Source of the DNA: Planococcus halotolerans
GTDB taxonomy: Bacteria; Bacillota; Bacilli; Bacillales_A; Planococcaceae
DNA length: 64,000 nucleotides
Reading direction: 5' to 3'
Assembly: GCF_003289955.1 (NCBI RefSeq)
Contig: NZ_QLZR01000003.1
Span: 186,001-250,000, forward strand
This document shows positions 8,500-16,766 of this stretch, one piece after another; the stretch's first letter is position 1; each line of letters starts with the position of its first letter. The position numbers and the translations under genes were made by a program. The notes beneath the pieces are model-generated. The model saw only the letters and a program-made list of their open reading frames with translations. It did no database searches and had not been told where the DNA came from.

Positions 8500-8662
8500 T
8501 AAAAATAGGGCTTTCTTCAATAAAGAAGAAAGCCCCATATATGGAAATGCATTCTTCTCATCTTCTAGGCTCGCGCCTATTGGAATTAGCACCTTTGCCT
8601 ATGCAGGCAGGTTGCTGAGACATCAAAGGGCCAAATCCCTCCGTCTCTCTAGATAAGAAATA
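8500..8662 (-). promoter_or_regulatory. SAM-I (S-box) riboswitch with terminator
   Basis: Read on the minus strand the leader begins CTTATCTAGAGAGACGGAGG, continues GGCCCTTTGATGTCTCAGCAACC and the later GGTGCTAATTCC: the conserved S-box core. It ends in a terminator (8500-8537): GGGCTTTCTTC pairing with GAAGAAAGCCC, followed by TATTTTTATTTT. SAM binding is known to favour termination in this class, so the methionine operon should be off when SAM is plentiful. The remaining bases up to 8918 are AT-rich and show nothing else recognisable. Confidence 0.95.
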
Positions 8663-8918
8663 GATTATTAAGTTAGTTGTTAGCTGATGTGTTTAACAAT
8701 AAAACAAGTTGGAAGTAAATGCAAGAATATTTGATAAATAAATTTTGAAGGGATGGTGATAGAGGAAATTAAAGGTATAAAGAGGTAAATAGCTAGAATA
8801 ATATCAGAATAAATAAAAATTAAGTAATATGACATAGTTATTGTAAATTACTGTATTAATGTACTTTCAAGTGTACTATGATTAGTGAAAAGGAAATTGG
8901 GAAGAGGGTTTATTGGTG

Positions 8919-9686
8919 ATGGAGAAAGTAACCGCATTTATAAAACGCAGATGGAGATACATTTTAGTAGCGCTTATCGCTGTAATTATTGGAGGAAGTT
9001 TTGGTCCTTCTCAGTCTGAAGTAGATGCTTCGACAGATGAAAACCAAAAGAATCAAGAAAAACTTGAGTCAGCAAATAAAGAGTTAGCTACGAAGATTGA
9101 AGAACTAGAGTCAACTAATGCGAAATCGACTGAAAAAATCAAAGAATTAGAAGCTAAAGTAAAAGAGGCAGAACCGTTTTTCTTGTTGGAGGAAAAAGAA
9201 AGAAAAGCAAAAGAAGCTGAATTAAAGAAAAAAGAAGATGAAGAAAAAGCAAAAAAAGCAGCAGAAGATGCTGCTGCCAAAGAAAAGGCAGATGCAGAAG
9301 CTAAAGCCAAAGAAGAAGCGGCAGCTAAAAAAGCTGCTGAAGAAAAAGCCGCTGCCGAAGAAGCAGAAAAAGTTGGGTATGATACTGGCATCACTTACGA
9401 TCAGCTAGCAAGAACGCCTGATGAATATATTTTCGAAAAAGTAAAATTCAGCGGAACAGTAATCCAGGTCATGGAAGGTGATGGTCTGACGCAAATCAGA
9501 TTGGCTGTAAATGACGACTACGATACTATCCTTTTTGCTGAATTTGATGCTGCAGTGTTGGATTATAGGATTCTAGAAGATGACACGATAACAATTAGAG
9601 GCTTATCCAGTGGCTTGATTACTTATGAATCAACTATGGGTGGTTCTATTTCAATCCCTGGCGTTATTATTGATCAGATAGAGTAA
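8919..9686 (+). CDS. membrane-anchored coiled-coil protein with OB-like C-terminal domain
   Basis: A protein of 255 residues. Order: basic start and one membrane helix (about 5-25, WRYILVALIAVIIGGSFGPS), a long Lys/Ala/Glu-rich coiled coil (about 40-150), then a globular C-terminal domain (about 155-255) with KVKFSGTVIQVMEGDG and TMGGSISIP that resembles the small beta-barrel (OB-fold-like) domain found in many Firmicute exported proteins. The first 125 residues are nearly the same as those of the gene at 10955, whose C-terminus differs. The ATG at 8919 is used because GAAGAGGG lies upstream. The coiled coil probably spaces the domain from the membrane. No enzymatic motif is seen; function unknown. 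Confidence 0.8.
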   Translation: MEKVTAFIKRRWRYILVALIAVIIGGSFGPSQSEVDASTDENQKNQEKLESANKELATKIEELESTNAKSTEKIKELEAKVKEAEPFFLLEEKERKAKEAELKKKEDEEKAKKAAEDAAAKEKADAEAKAKEEAAAKKAAEEKAAAEEAEKVGYDTGITYDQLARTPDEYIFEKVKFSGTVIQVMEGDGLTQIRLAVNDDYDTILFAEFDAAVLDYRILEDDTITIRGLSSGLITYESTMGGSISIPGVIIDQIE

Positions 9687-9759
9687 CAAGGTAAAAGAAT
9701 TGAAATTAATAAGTGTAAAAGGCAATTGTGTATACTGAATTTAAATTAGGATAACTAGT

Positions 9760-9802
9760 TACAATCACCACTTAGAGAAGGAGTGGTGGTTGTTTTCTTT
9801 TT
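9760..9802 (+). terminator. terminator after the OB-like coiled-coil gene
   Basis: ACAATCACCACT and AGTGGTGGTTGT pair around a nine-base loop and are followed by TTTCTTTTTC. Confidence 0.8.
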
Positions 9803-9803
9803 C

Positions 9804-10733
9804 TTATTTAACAATCCTCCACAACACTTCCAGCCGCTCATAATTCTCCAAACCGACCCGCCGCTTCACTTTACCGCGTTTTAATTCCTTGCCGATTTCA
9901 AATTCATCTATCAGCAATAAAACATCGTATATAAACCGCAAAGGGAATTGGAGCGATAAGAGCACCGGATAAGCAAGGTAGGCACTGACATGTTCGTAGC
10001 CATAGAAGTTATCCTGTTCAATCGGCAGGTTTTTCCGGACGTAAGCTTTGCCGATGTTATGCAGCAGGATAGCCCATGACAGAAATCCCTGCTCATCCGG
10101 ATCCCTAACTTCTTTTTGTATTTCTTCGATGATTTTATAGTTTTGCTGCAGCAAGGCACGCATTTCTGCAGTTTCTGTCATAGGTATGGTTTCTTCAAAG
10201 CTTTTGAAAAACAGTTCATGTTCTCCAAAGGAAAAAGCCTGCTCCTTGAGCTGCTCCGGATTTATTTCCTTAGAGGGTGACATTGATAAAAATCGGATCC
10301 AGTCGAGTTTTTCATCCTTTCTCGGCAATTGGAAGGCGCGGATATATCGTTCGATGACGTGGTCGGGCACCCGGTTAACGGCGTGTCGCTGGCTATTGCG
10401 CTTTTTGAGCAATGGATAAGAAGTGAGAAAGACGACCGCTTCTGTTTCGGGCTTGAATTTTTCAATCCGGTTCAATATGCTCCTTCTTCTTTTGGATGCC
10501 AGGTTTGTGGCATCGTAAATGACATTGCCGCCGTTCTCCAATTGGAGGACGGTCTGCTGGTACATTTTCTCAAACGTATTCTGATAATCGACGGACTCGC
10601 CGGGCAACCGGCTTCGGTTCGTGATTTCATCGGAAGAGATATGGAACCAGTCTTCATTTCCTTGAAGAAGGTTGCGGGCATATGTCGTTTTCCCGCTTCC
10701 GGGTAAACCAATCAGCATTGTGAATTTCGCCAT
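9804..10733 (-). CDS. P-loop kinase (polynucleotide-kinase-like) fused to an HD-like domain
   Basis: A 309-residue protein. Residues 1-160 form a P-loop kinase of the polynucleotide-kinase/zeta-like type: Walker A GLPGSGKTT at 9-17, SSDEI with Asp35, YDATN with Asp74, and the arginine-rich lid before VPDHVIERY (about 113-130). Residues 185-309 resemble an HD phosphohydrolase, but the signature reads LHNIGK (225-229) rather than HDxGK: the metal-binding Asp is Asn. His248 in YEHVSAY could be a further ligand. Such fusions occur in nucleic-acid repair enzymes, but no substrate can be named. It lies opposite in strand to, and between, two paralogous coiled-coil genes, and is alone in its transcript. 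Confidence 0.8.
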   Translation of the reverse strand: MAKFTMLIGLPGSGKTTYARNLLQGNEDWFHISSDEITNRSRLPGESVDYQNTFEKMYQQTVLQLENGGNVIYDATNLASKRRRSILNRIEKFKPETEAVVFLTSYPLLKKRNSQRHAVNRVPDHVIERYIRAFQLPRKDEKLDWIRFLSMSPSKEINPEQLKEQAFSFGEHELFFKSFEETIPMTETAEMRALLQQNYKIIEEIQKEVRDPDEQGFLSWAILLHNIGKAYVRKNLPIEQDNFYGYEHVSAYLAYPVLLSLQFPLRFIYDVLLLIDEFEIGKELKRGKVKRRVGLENYERLEVLWRIVK

Positions 10734-10954
10734 AGTAATCCCTCTTTCAGCAGACTGATTTCAGTAATAGTTCATCGGTATTTTATTACCCTTTCCTGGA
10801 AAAAGAATTCAACACAGCAAAGACGACTCTAAAGAAAATAAATATATTTAATTTATTGGGTAAATCATCCTGTTAACGCTAATTTTGTGTAGTATTTTAG
10901 TACTAAACAAATTATGATAAATGAATAGAAACTTAGAAAGAAGGAATATAGCAG

Positions 10955-11731
10955 ATGGATAAAGTAACAGCTTTTGTAAAACGCAAGTGGAGATACATAT
11001 TAGTGGCATTGATCGCCTTAATTATTGGAGCGAGTTTCGGCCCTTCACAGTCTGACGTGGATGCCTCAGCAAATGACAGCCAAAAGTTGCAGGAAGAACT
11101 GGAAGCAAGCAATGCAGAATGGGCTGAAAAAGTTGAAACACTCGAAACGGCTAATGAAGAATCGGCAGCAAAAATAAAAGAGCTCGAAGCCAAAGTTAAA
11201 GAGGCGGAACCGTTTTTCTTATTGGAAGAGAAAGAACGGGAAGCAAAAGAAGCCGAGTTGAAGAAGAAAGAAGATGAAGAAAAGGCTAAAAAAGCGGCAG
11301 AAGATGCTGCAGCCAAAGAAAAAGCTGATGCTGAGGCTAAAGCGAAGGCGGATGCTGAAGCGAAAGAAAAAGCAAAAGCTGAAGAAGAAGCAAAGGCCAA
11401 GGCTGATGCAGAAGCGAAGGCAGAAGCTGCAGCAGCTGCGGTCACGAACTCACAGAAGCAAGCGTTAGCCATGGCTCAGGATTATCTGGATTATACGCCG
11501 TTTTCCAAGAGCGGATTGATCGAGCAGCTGGAGTTTGAAGGTTTCAGTAATACGGATGCCTCTTATGCTGCTGAGAACGTAAATGCAGATTGGAGCGCAC
11601 AGGCAGTGAAAATGGCTAAAGATTACCTCGAATACTCTGCTTTTTCAAGATCAGGTTTGATTGATCAATTACTATTTGAAGGGTTCAGTAACGCTGATGC
11701 CACTGCAGCTGTGGACGCTGCGGGATTATAA
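10955..11731 (+). CDS. membrane-anchored coiled-coil protein with two Ltp repeats
   Basis: A 258-residue paralogue of the protein at 8919. It shares the N-terminal membrane helix (WRYILVALIALIIGASFGPS), the coiled coil and the EPFFLLEEKER motif, but the C-terminus holds two copies of the Ltp-type repeat, each about 45 residues: ALAMAQDYLDYTPFSKSGLI followed by QLEFEGFSNTDA (about 168-210), and the matching second copy (about 215-257). Ltp repeats occur in cell-surface proteins, among them the Ltp lipoprotein of phage TP-J34, which blocks DNA injection by other phages. This protein has a plain membrane anchor rather than a lipobox. A role in phage exclusion is only an inference. Start is ATG behind AAGAAGGAA. 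Confidence 0.85.
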   Translation: MDKVTAFVKRKWRYILVALIALIIGASFGPSQSDVDASANDSQKLQEELEASNAEWAEKVETLETANEESAAKIKELEAKVKEAEPFFLLEEKEREAKEAELKKKEDEEKAKKAAEDAAAKEKADAEAKAKADAEAKEKAKAEEEAKAKADAEAKAEAAAAAVTNSQKQALAMAQDYLDYTPFSKSGLIEQLEFEGFSNTDASYAAENVNADWSAQAVKMAKDYLEYSAFSRSGLIDQLLFEGFSNADATAAVDAAGL

Positions 11732-11774
11732 AACAAGAAATGCTGATTTATCGTAATAAATATTTTTTCTTGCC

Positions 11775-11812
11775 AACACCCGAGACTTCAATCATCGGGT
11801 GTTTTTCTTTTT
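11775..11812 (+). terminator. terminator of the Ltp-repeat gene
   Basis: ACACCCGA and TCGGGTGT form an 8-bp stem followed by TTTTTCTTTTT. Confidence 0.88.
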
Positions 11813-11875
11813 ATACAGCCTCCAATTAAAAAGGTTTCCATCTCTTTCAGCGAAGACTAAAAGGTAAAGGAGCGG

Positions 11876-11977
11876 ATGAAAGTAATGGAACAGGAGTTTT
11901 CCTGGGAAATTGAATCTGCGGGAAACGGACAGACATTGTTCATGGAAGGTGACCTTGTGTTTGGCTCAGTTGAATAA
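11876..11977 (+). CDS. possible 33-residue peptide
   Basis: An ATG with AAAGGAG four bases before it (GTAAAGGAGCGG then ATG) opens a 33-codon frame ending TAA. The peptide is acidic (starts MKVMEQEFSWEIES) and has no signal or membrane segment. It lies between the Ltp-gene terminator and the vpr terminator, where no other gene is present. It could be a real small protein or the remnant of a longer gene; only the ribosome binding site supports it. Confidence 0.3.
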   Translation: MKVMEQEFSWEIESAGNGQTLFMEGDLVFGSVE

Positions 11978-12023
11978 GGATTGTGTCGCTCCATAGGAAG
12001 TGTGAAATTTATTTTACCCACAC

Positions 12024-12055
12024 AAAAAGACGGAAGGAATTCTTCCGTCTTCATG
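12024..12055 (-). terminator. terminator of the vpr-like gene
   Basis: AAGACGGAAG, a short AATT loop, CTTCCGTCTT and a run of T on the minus strand, shortly after the stop codon. Confidence 0.85.
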
Positions 12056-12066
12056 TTTTTTTGAAT

Positions 12067-14472
12067 TTATTCAGCGTTGATCGTTAGAACTCCACCTGCA
12101 AATTCGATGTCTCTGTCACCTTTTTTCGCGTACGCATTGATCTGGTAACGGCCTGGAGTCAGTGGTGCTCCATTGATGGTCATGTCCCAAGAGAATGAGT
12201 GTAAGCCGCGAGACAGGTCAGTTGTCTGAGCTGGTGTTGCCAATAAAGCGCCTGTGTCAGCGTTGCGGATACGCAGTTCAAATGAATCCGCGCCGGCCGG
12301 CAAGTTTACGTTGCCGACAAGGTTACCGCCTGAAAGACCCAAAGCGATCGAAGTGATCAAAGGGTAATCCGGCTGTTGAACAAACAGGATTGTTGGTACT
12401 TCAATCGTTTGCGTGCCGTCGCTCAAGATGAATGTTCCTTCGTAGTATCCCGGTGCCAATTTGCCTGCATCAACCTGGACGCTGAAGTTCAAGTCCTGCG
12501 TTTTGCCTGGCTGCACTTGAAGGTTTTTGCTTGTTTGAACTTTGATGCCTTCGTGTCCAGTGAATTTGATCGAGTAGTTTTTGCTCTCGTCCGAAAGGTT
12601 ATGGACAGTGAATTTCTGGCGCTTCAATTCTTTGCCGCCGTCTTTCTCAAAGATTCCGAAAGAGTGGCTGCCTGGAAGTGCCAATGTTTCTGTGTTGATC
12701 GCATCAAGAACGCGGATGCTTCCTGCACCTTGTGAGTTATGCGGATAAAGGTTGCCGTCTGCATCGTAGATGTTTTCTGCAGTGTTCATCAATGCCGCCT
12801 TGACAAAGTCAACGCCCCAGTCAGGATGCGCTTGGAGTACCAATGCTGCTGCTCCTGCTACGTGCGGTGCTGACATTGAAGTTCCCTGCATTGAAGCATA
12901 GCCGTGCGGGTTTGCCGGGTTATGCGTTGGAACTGTGGAGACGATTGCAACTCCAGGAGCTGAAACGTCCGGTTTGATCATCCACGTGTCCATAACCGGA
13001 CCGCGTGATGAGAAGCTTGCCATCGTTTCGCCGACTGCTTGAGCGAATTCGATATCAAATGAAATCGTGTTGTTACCTGCTGCCAGTTCAGAAAGCAGTT
13101 TTTGGCCGTCCGCAAGAGTTGTGCGGATTGTCGGAAGCGCAAGGCCAGGTACGTTCGGCACTTCGCCTGCAACGTTATTGTACATTACAACGCCAACCGC
13201 TCCGGCGTTTTTAGCATTTTGCACTTTGTCGACAAACGCGAATTCGCCGCGTGAGATCAACGCAATTTTACCGGCAACGTCAACGTTTGCAAATGCTGCT
13301 GTTCCACCAAGTCCTGCGTGGACAAATTCAAATTCACCTTCATTCAGCGCAAGAAGCTCTTCTTCAGATGGGAAGCCCATTGTTGCAGCTGAAGGATAAG
13401 ATACGCCTTCAGAAGTGAACAGCTCTGCGCTGTACATATTGTAAGGAAGTTGTGTTGCGCCAACTGAGATCGCTTCACGGGAAGTGCCCGGAGATCCGAC
13501 TGTCCAGTTGTTCGGACCGCTGTTGCCGTTTGATGTGACTGCAACCACGCCGTCCGCCATCGCTGTATCCAACGCGATGCTTGTTGCATAATCAGGGTCG
13601 TTTACTGCTGCGCCCAGAGAAAGGTTCATCACGTCTGCGCCGTCAGTAACTGCGCGTTCGATGCCAGCGATTACGTTCGCTGTTGTGCCTCTCCCGCCAG
13701 GTCCAAGAACACGGTAAGCATAAAGAGTTGCATCAGGTGCCACACCTTTGATGTTGCCGTTAGCTGCAATCGTACCTGCTACGTGAGAACCGTGGTTCGT
13801 TGTAGCTCCACGTGGGTCGCCGGCAGGTGTTTCCTGTGGATCATTGTCGTTATCAACAAAATCCCAGCCTTTATAGTCGCCGAAAGCGTGTGCGAGATCC
13901 GGGTGCGTGTAGTCAACACCTGTATCAAGAACCGCTACGGTAACGCCTTCGCCTGTGTAGCCAGCTGCCCAAGCGTCATCAGAACCGATGAACGGTGCGC
14001 TGTCCAGCATTTGCGGGCTGTACAGTTCGGGATTGATCGACTCCGCATCAAACGGAGTTACCAAGTATTCCTGGTTTGAATAAATCGCTTTAACCCCTGC
14101 GATTTCCGCTAATAAATTGATATCGCTTGAAGCGATTTCAATCGAGAAGCCTGAGAATACTGTATCGTACTCCTGGATCAGCTCAACTGAAACACCGTCT
14201 TCCTGCAATTCTGTAAGAACCCGGTCGCGCTCCTCGCTTAAGAATTGTTCACTTTGAATTTTTCCTTTATGTTTTGCCTGTAAAATCGACTCCTCGTCCA
14301 ATTCCACAATGACTGTAAGTTCTTCTAAAGCAGTTGCATCTTCACCCAGATGCAATATCGCCGGTGATGATGCAGGTGTAGTAGAATTTGCAAGCGCCTG
14401 CCCGCCGAACGAAGAGAATGCCAATAGGAAAATTAATATATAGATCGAAAACCTTTTAAACTTCTGCTGCAT
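12067..14472 (-). CDS. vpr: secreted subtilisin-like serine protease (Vpr type)
   Basis: Extracellular S8 protease of 801 residues (B. subtilis Vpr has 806). Order: signal peptide 1-28 with cleavage likely after QALA, inhibitor-I9-type prodomain (about 50-140), catalytic domain with Asp183 (VLDTGVD), His227 (NHGSHVAG) and Ser532 (GTSMSAPHVAG), a PA domain inserted at about 380-470, then beta-sandwich domains (about 600-801) ending in a Fn-like module. All three catalytic residues are present. ATG 14472 is preceded by AAGGGG. Monocistronic. Known family members degrade extracellular protein and process bacteriocin precursors. A strong Shine-Dalgarno-like sequence without a gene lies 67 bases upstream. 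Confidence 0.92.
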   Translation of the reverse strand: MQQKFKRFSIYILIFLLAFSSFGGQALANSTTPASSPAILHLGEDATALEELTVIVELDEESILQAKHKGKIQSEQFLSEERDRVLTELQEDGVSVELIQEYDTVFSGFSIEIASSDINLLAEIAGVKAIYSNQEYLVTPFDAESINPELYSPQMLDSAPFIGSDDAWAAGYTGEGVTVAVLDTGVDYTHPDLAHAFGDYKGWDFVDNDNDPQETPAGDPRGATTNHGSHVAGTIAANGNIKGVAPDATLYAYRVLGPGGRGTTANVIAGIERAVTDGADVMNLSLGAAVNDPDYATSIALDTAMADGVVAVTSNGNSGPNNWTVGSPGTSREAISVGATQLPYNMYSAELFTSEGVSYPSAATMGFPSEEELLALNEGEFEFVHAGLGGTAAFANVDVAGKIALISRGEFAFVDKVQNAKNAGAVGVVMYNNVAGEVPNVPGLALPTIRTTLADGQKLLSELAAGNNTISFDIEFAQAVGETMASFSSRGPVMDTWMIKPDVSAPGVAIVSTVPTHNPANPHGYASMQGTSMSAPHVAGAAALVLQAHPDWGVDFVKAALMNTAENIYDADGNLYPHNSQGAGSIRVLDAINTETLALPGSHSFGIFEKDGGKELKRQKFTVHNLSDESKNYSIKFTGHEGIKVQTSKNLQVQPGKTQDLNFSVQVDAGKLAPGYYEGTFILSDGTQTIEVPTILFVQQPDYPLITSIALGLSGGNLVGNVNLPAGADSFELRIRNADTGALLATPAQTTDLSRGLHSFSWDMTINGAPLTPGRYQINAYAKKGDRDIEFAGGVLTINAE

Positions 14473-14538
14473 TCAGTCTGCCCCTTTTAATTCATATTTT
14501 GTTGTAGCCTTCGCCGGGATAGCGCAGTATTTCTTTCG

Positions 14539-14550
14539 CACCTCCTTTTA
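14539..14550 (-). promoter_or_regulatory. Shine-Dalgarno-like leader site upstream of vpr (possible mRNA stabiliser)
   Basis: AAAAGGAGGTG on the minus strand matches the anti-SD sequence almost completely but has no ATG at proper spacing. An in-frame GTG touching it would give 22 codons ending right at the vpr ATG. STAB-SD sites of this kind stabilise some Bacillus mRNAs. The rest of 14551-14884 is AT-rich and shows nothing recognisable. Confidence 0.4.
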
Positions 14551-14884
14551 ACTTTTTCTATCCCAATCTTTGTAATTTTAATTCTATTCAGACAATAATT
14601 CCATTAATTTTATTAAAATGAGAATATTATACTAATTTTATTTTCTGATACCGATATTACGGACTAAGGAATTAGAAGTTAGAGAAGAAAACGGCGGATT
14701 TATATTTACTTTAATAGATTTGTACAAACTTTATATTTTTTGAAACTTCAAATACTCATTTACATCAGCGACCCTGTGTCAAAAATAACTCTAATAATTC
14801 ATGCCAATTTATACTTTATACATGGACGTGTTTGCTGTAGCAGTAGTTTTGGTTTGATTTTTCCTTTTTATCATCTGAATAAAT

Positions 14885-15324
14885 TGTTTGGGAATTGCGT
14901 TCAACACAGGGATCAATTGGGGACTGCTGGAAATTGTCATTGGCGCAGACAAAATGATTGATTACCGCAATGAAGACTTTACTGCGACGGGTGAAACGTA
15001 TGATGTGATTTTCGATGTTGCGGGCAAGAGCCCTTTTTCTAAACGATCAATTCAATAAAACCAAAAGGCGTTTACCTGTTGGGTAATCCGAACCTTACTC
15101 AAATGGTCCGAAGGCTCATCCGAACGACAAAAGATAATCGAAAAATTATAGAGGGAGCGGCCAGCTATAAATCCGAAGATTTACGCTATCTGAACGGGTT
15201 GATTGCAGACGGCAGGATCAGGCCTGTCATTGATCGGATCTTTCCTCTGGAAGAGCTGAGTGAAGCGCATCGTTACGGGGAAAGCGGCGTGAAGAAAGGG
15301 AATGTTGTAGTCAGCAATCGATGA
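14885..15324 (+). pseudogene. decayed zinc-type alcohol dehydrogenase / quinone reductase
   Basis: Only the C-terminal part of a medium-chain dehydrogenase/reductase remains. The frame at 14942 reads [13 protein letters not shown], then [15 protein letters not shown], which are family-typical, and stops at TAA near 15055. The next frame resumes with KPKGVYLLGNPNLTQMVRRL at about 15057 and runs to the stop at 15324, ending in the GKIV-like VKKGNVVVSN. So there is at least one frameshift near 15050. Upstream, scrambled remnants of the cofactor-binding region ([11 protein letters not shown]) suggest further deletion, and the N-terminal domain is missing. No start codon with a ribosome binding site is visible. 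An intact relative lies at 20055. Confidence 0.8.
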
Positions 15325-15425
15325 CAAAGCAATGGTTGTATATTCGTAAGCTATAATAAAAAGAAGCGGGTTTTCTATGAAGCCTATTTAGAAAGATTAG
15401 AATACATTTGATGGGGGAAATTGGT

Positions 15426-16166
15426 TTGAACGATTATTACGGGGAACTTTGTACACAAGTATATGAAACAAATAAGTCTATTGCAGGTGGAGAGGAGCTT
15501 GAATTCTATCTGTCTTATGTAAAGCATAAAAACATGCAGCTGCTGGAACCGATGTGCGGAAATGGCAGAATGCTCCTCCCGTTTTTGGAAAAAGGAATTG
15601 ATATTGACGGCTTTGACATTTCAGAAGAAATGCTCAGCTTATGCAGATTGAAAGCACAGAACTTAAATCTCAAGCCGAATGTATTTCATTGCAGACTGGA
15701 AGAATTCACGAGCGATAAGAGGTACGATCTGGTGTTGATACCGTTTGGTTCTTTTTCGCTGCTGCCGGATGAATTAGTGAAAGACAGTCTTGCTAACATG
15801 AGAAATGTCTTGAAGGATGATGGAAAGATCCTGCTGACTGTCATAATGAATAATGGCCCGATTGACGAGATGCCGGACTGGGGTGAAACGAATAGGCAGT
15901 ATATTGATGGCAATGAAATTATTGAATACAAGAAAATGAGTTTTGATCAGGAAAGTAATATGCTGAATACTACCTTGAAGTATCATTTAATAAAAGGTGG
16001 ACAAGCAGTTAAAGAAGAAATAATGGAATTCCCGGTTCGGCTCTATGAAAAGGGCGAGTTTGAAAATGTGTTGAAAGCCAATGGTTTTAAGGATTTCACT
16101 CGTCATGAAGTCGAAAATGGCTACGGAGCAGGAAGTTCATTTCATGTATTTGAATGTGGAAAGTAG
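15426..16166 (+). CDS. class I SAM-dependent methyltransferase
   Basis: A soluble protein of about 246 residues with the Rossmann-type SAM-binding fold: motif I LEPMCGNGRMLLPF, motif II-like IDGFDISEEML, and FTSDKRYDLVLIPFGSFSLL (motif IV region). The substrate cannot be predicted; proteins of this type methylate small molecules. I prefer the TTG at 15426 because GGGGGA lies 7 bases before it, giving the family-like start NDYYGELCTQVYE; an ATG at 15411 is the alternative but has no clear site. It stands alone between the dehydrogenase remnant and a small membrane gene on the other strand. Confidence 0.8.
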   Translation: MNDYYGELCTQVYETNKSIAGGEELEFYLSYVKHKNMQLLEPMCGNGRMLLPFLEKGIDIDGFDISEEMLSLCRLKAQNLNLKPNVFHCRLEEFTSDKRYDLVLIPFGSFSLLPDELVKDSLANMRNVLKDDGKILLTVIMNNGPIDEMPDWGETNRQYIDGNEIIEYKKMSFDQESNMLNTTLKYHLIKGGQAVKEEIMEFPVRLYEKGEFENVLKANGFKDFTRHEVENGYGAGSSFHVFECGK

Positions 16167-16217
16167 AGGCGATTAATAGAACCTTTAACTGATACACAAC
16201 AGCTAATTTTTGATGAG

Positions 16218-16252
16218 AAAAAACAAAAAGCATCCTGTCCAGGATGCTTCAA
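16218..16252 (-). terminator. terminator of the small membrane protein gene
   Basis: AAGCATCCTG, four-base loop, CAGGATGCTT, then TTTGTTTTTT on the minus strand. Confidence 0.88.
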
Positions 16253-16260
16253 AGATTGAT

Positions 16261-16536
16261 TTAGCTATTCTCTTTTCTGCTGCTTTCATAATCTTTAAGA
16301 AACTTTTCATCTGTCTTCCTGTCAACGAAACTCCAAATTGTAAAGATTAAAATTGAAATACCTATTACCATTAATGAAGCATTGAATACAAAATCAAAAT
16401 CCATCTCACCGGCAACTTGGTCAACTCCAGCCCTATTTACATAGCTTATAGAACTGCTTTGGTAATTAAACAAGATGAAGGATGTAACGAGTCCCAATAA
16501 GAGCCCGCCTAGAATCGAGAAAAATATCTTCTTCAT
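16261..16536 (-). CDS. small membrane protein, two helices
   Basis: A 91-residue protein with one membrane helix at about 5-24 (ILGGLLLGLVTSFILF), an external or loop segment of about 25 residues, a second helix at about 52-70 (LMVIGISILIFTIWSFV), and a charged C-terminal tail. The start ATG is preceded by a full AGGAGGTG. No family is recognised. It is monocistronic, with its own terminator. Confidence 0.75.
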   Translation of the reverse strand: MKKIFFSILGGLLLGLVTSFILFNYQSSSISYVNRAGVDQVAGEMDFDFVFNASLMVIGISILIFTIWSFVDRKTDEKFLKDYESSRKENS

Positions 16537-16766
16537 TCTGCGAACACCTCCTGTTAATAGTGTACCTTATGCTGTATCAAAAGTAGCGTAATTCCGGCAT
16601 TTCTAATATCAAAAATAATCTTGGGAATATTGACGAAGTCGACAGTTTACGGGCCCTGATATAATTTTTTTGTATACCGAGTTCCAGAAATTGTACTGAT
16701 TCCAGGGAAGTGATAACTTAAGCTTTATACAAGTAATTTGTTAAAACTTGACTGGAGGGATATCGG

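Noticed and set aside
9053-9394. Long minus-strand frames opposite both coiled-coil genes (also 10933-11472), Ser/Ala-rich
   Set aside because: They are mirror frames of Lys/Ala/Glu-rich repeats with no start signals; the plus-strand genes have ribosome binding sites, membrane anchors and conserved domains.
14740-14961. Apparent 73-residue protein before the dehydrogenase remnant
   Set aside because: It starts in AT-rich non-coding sequence and its C-terminal part is an out-of-frame reading of decayed dehydrogenase sequence.
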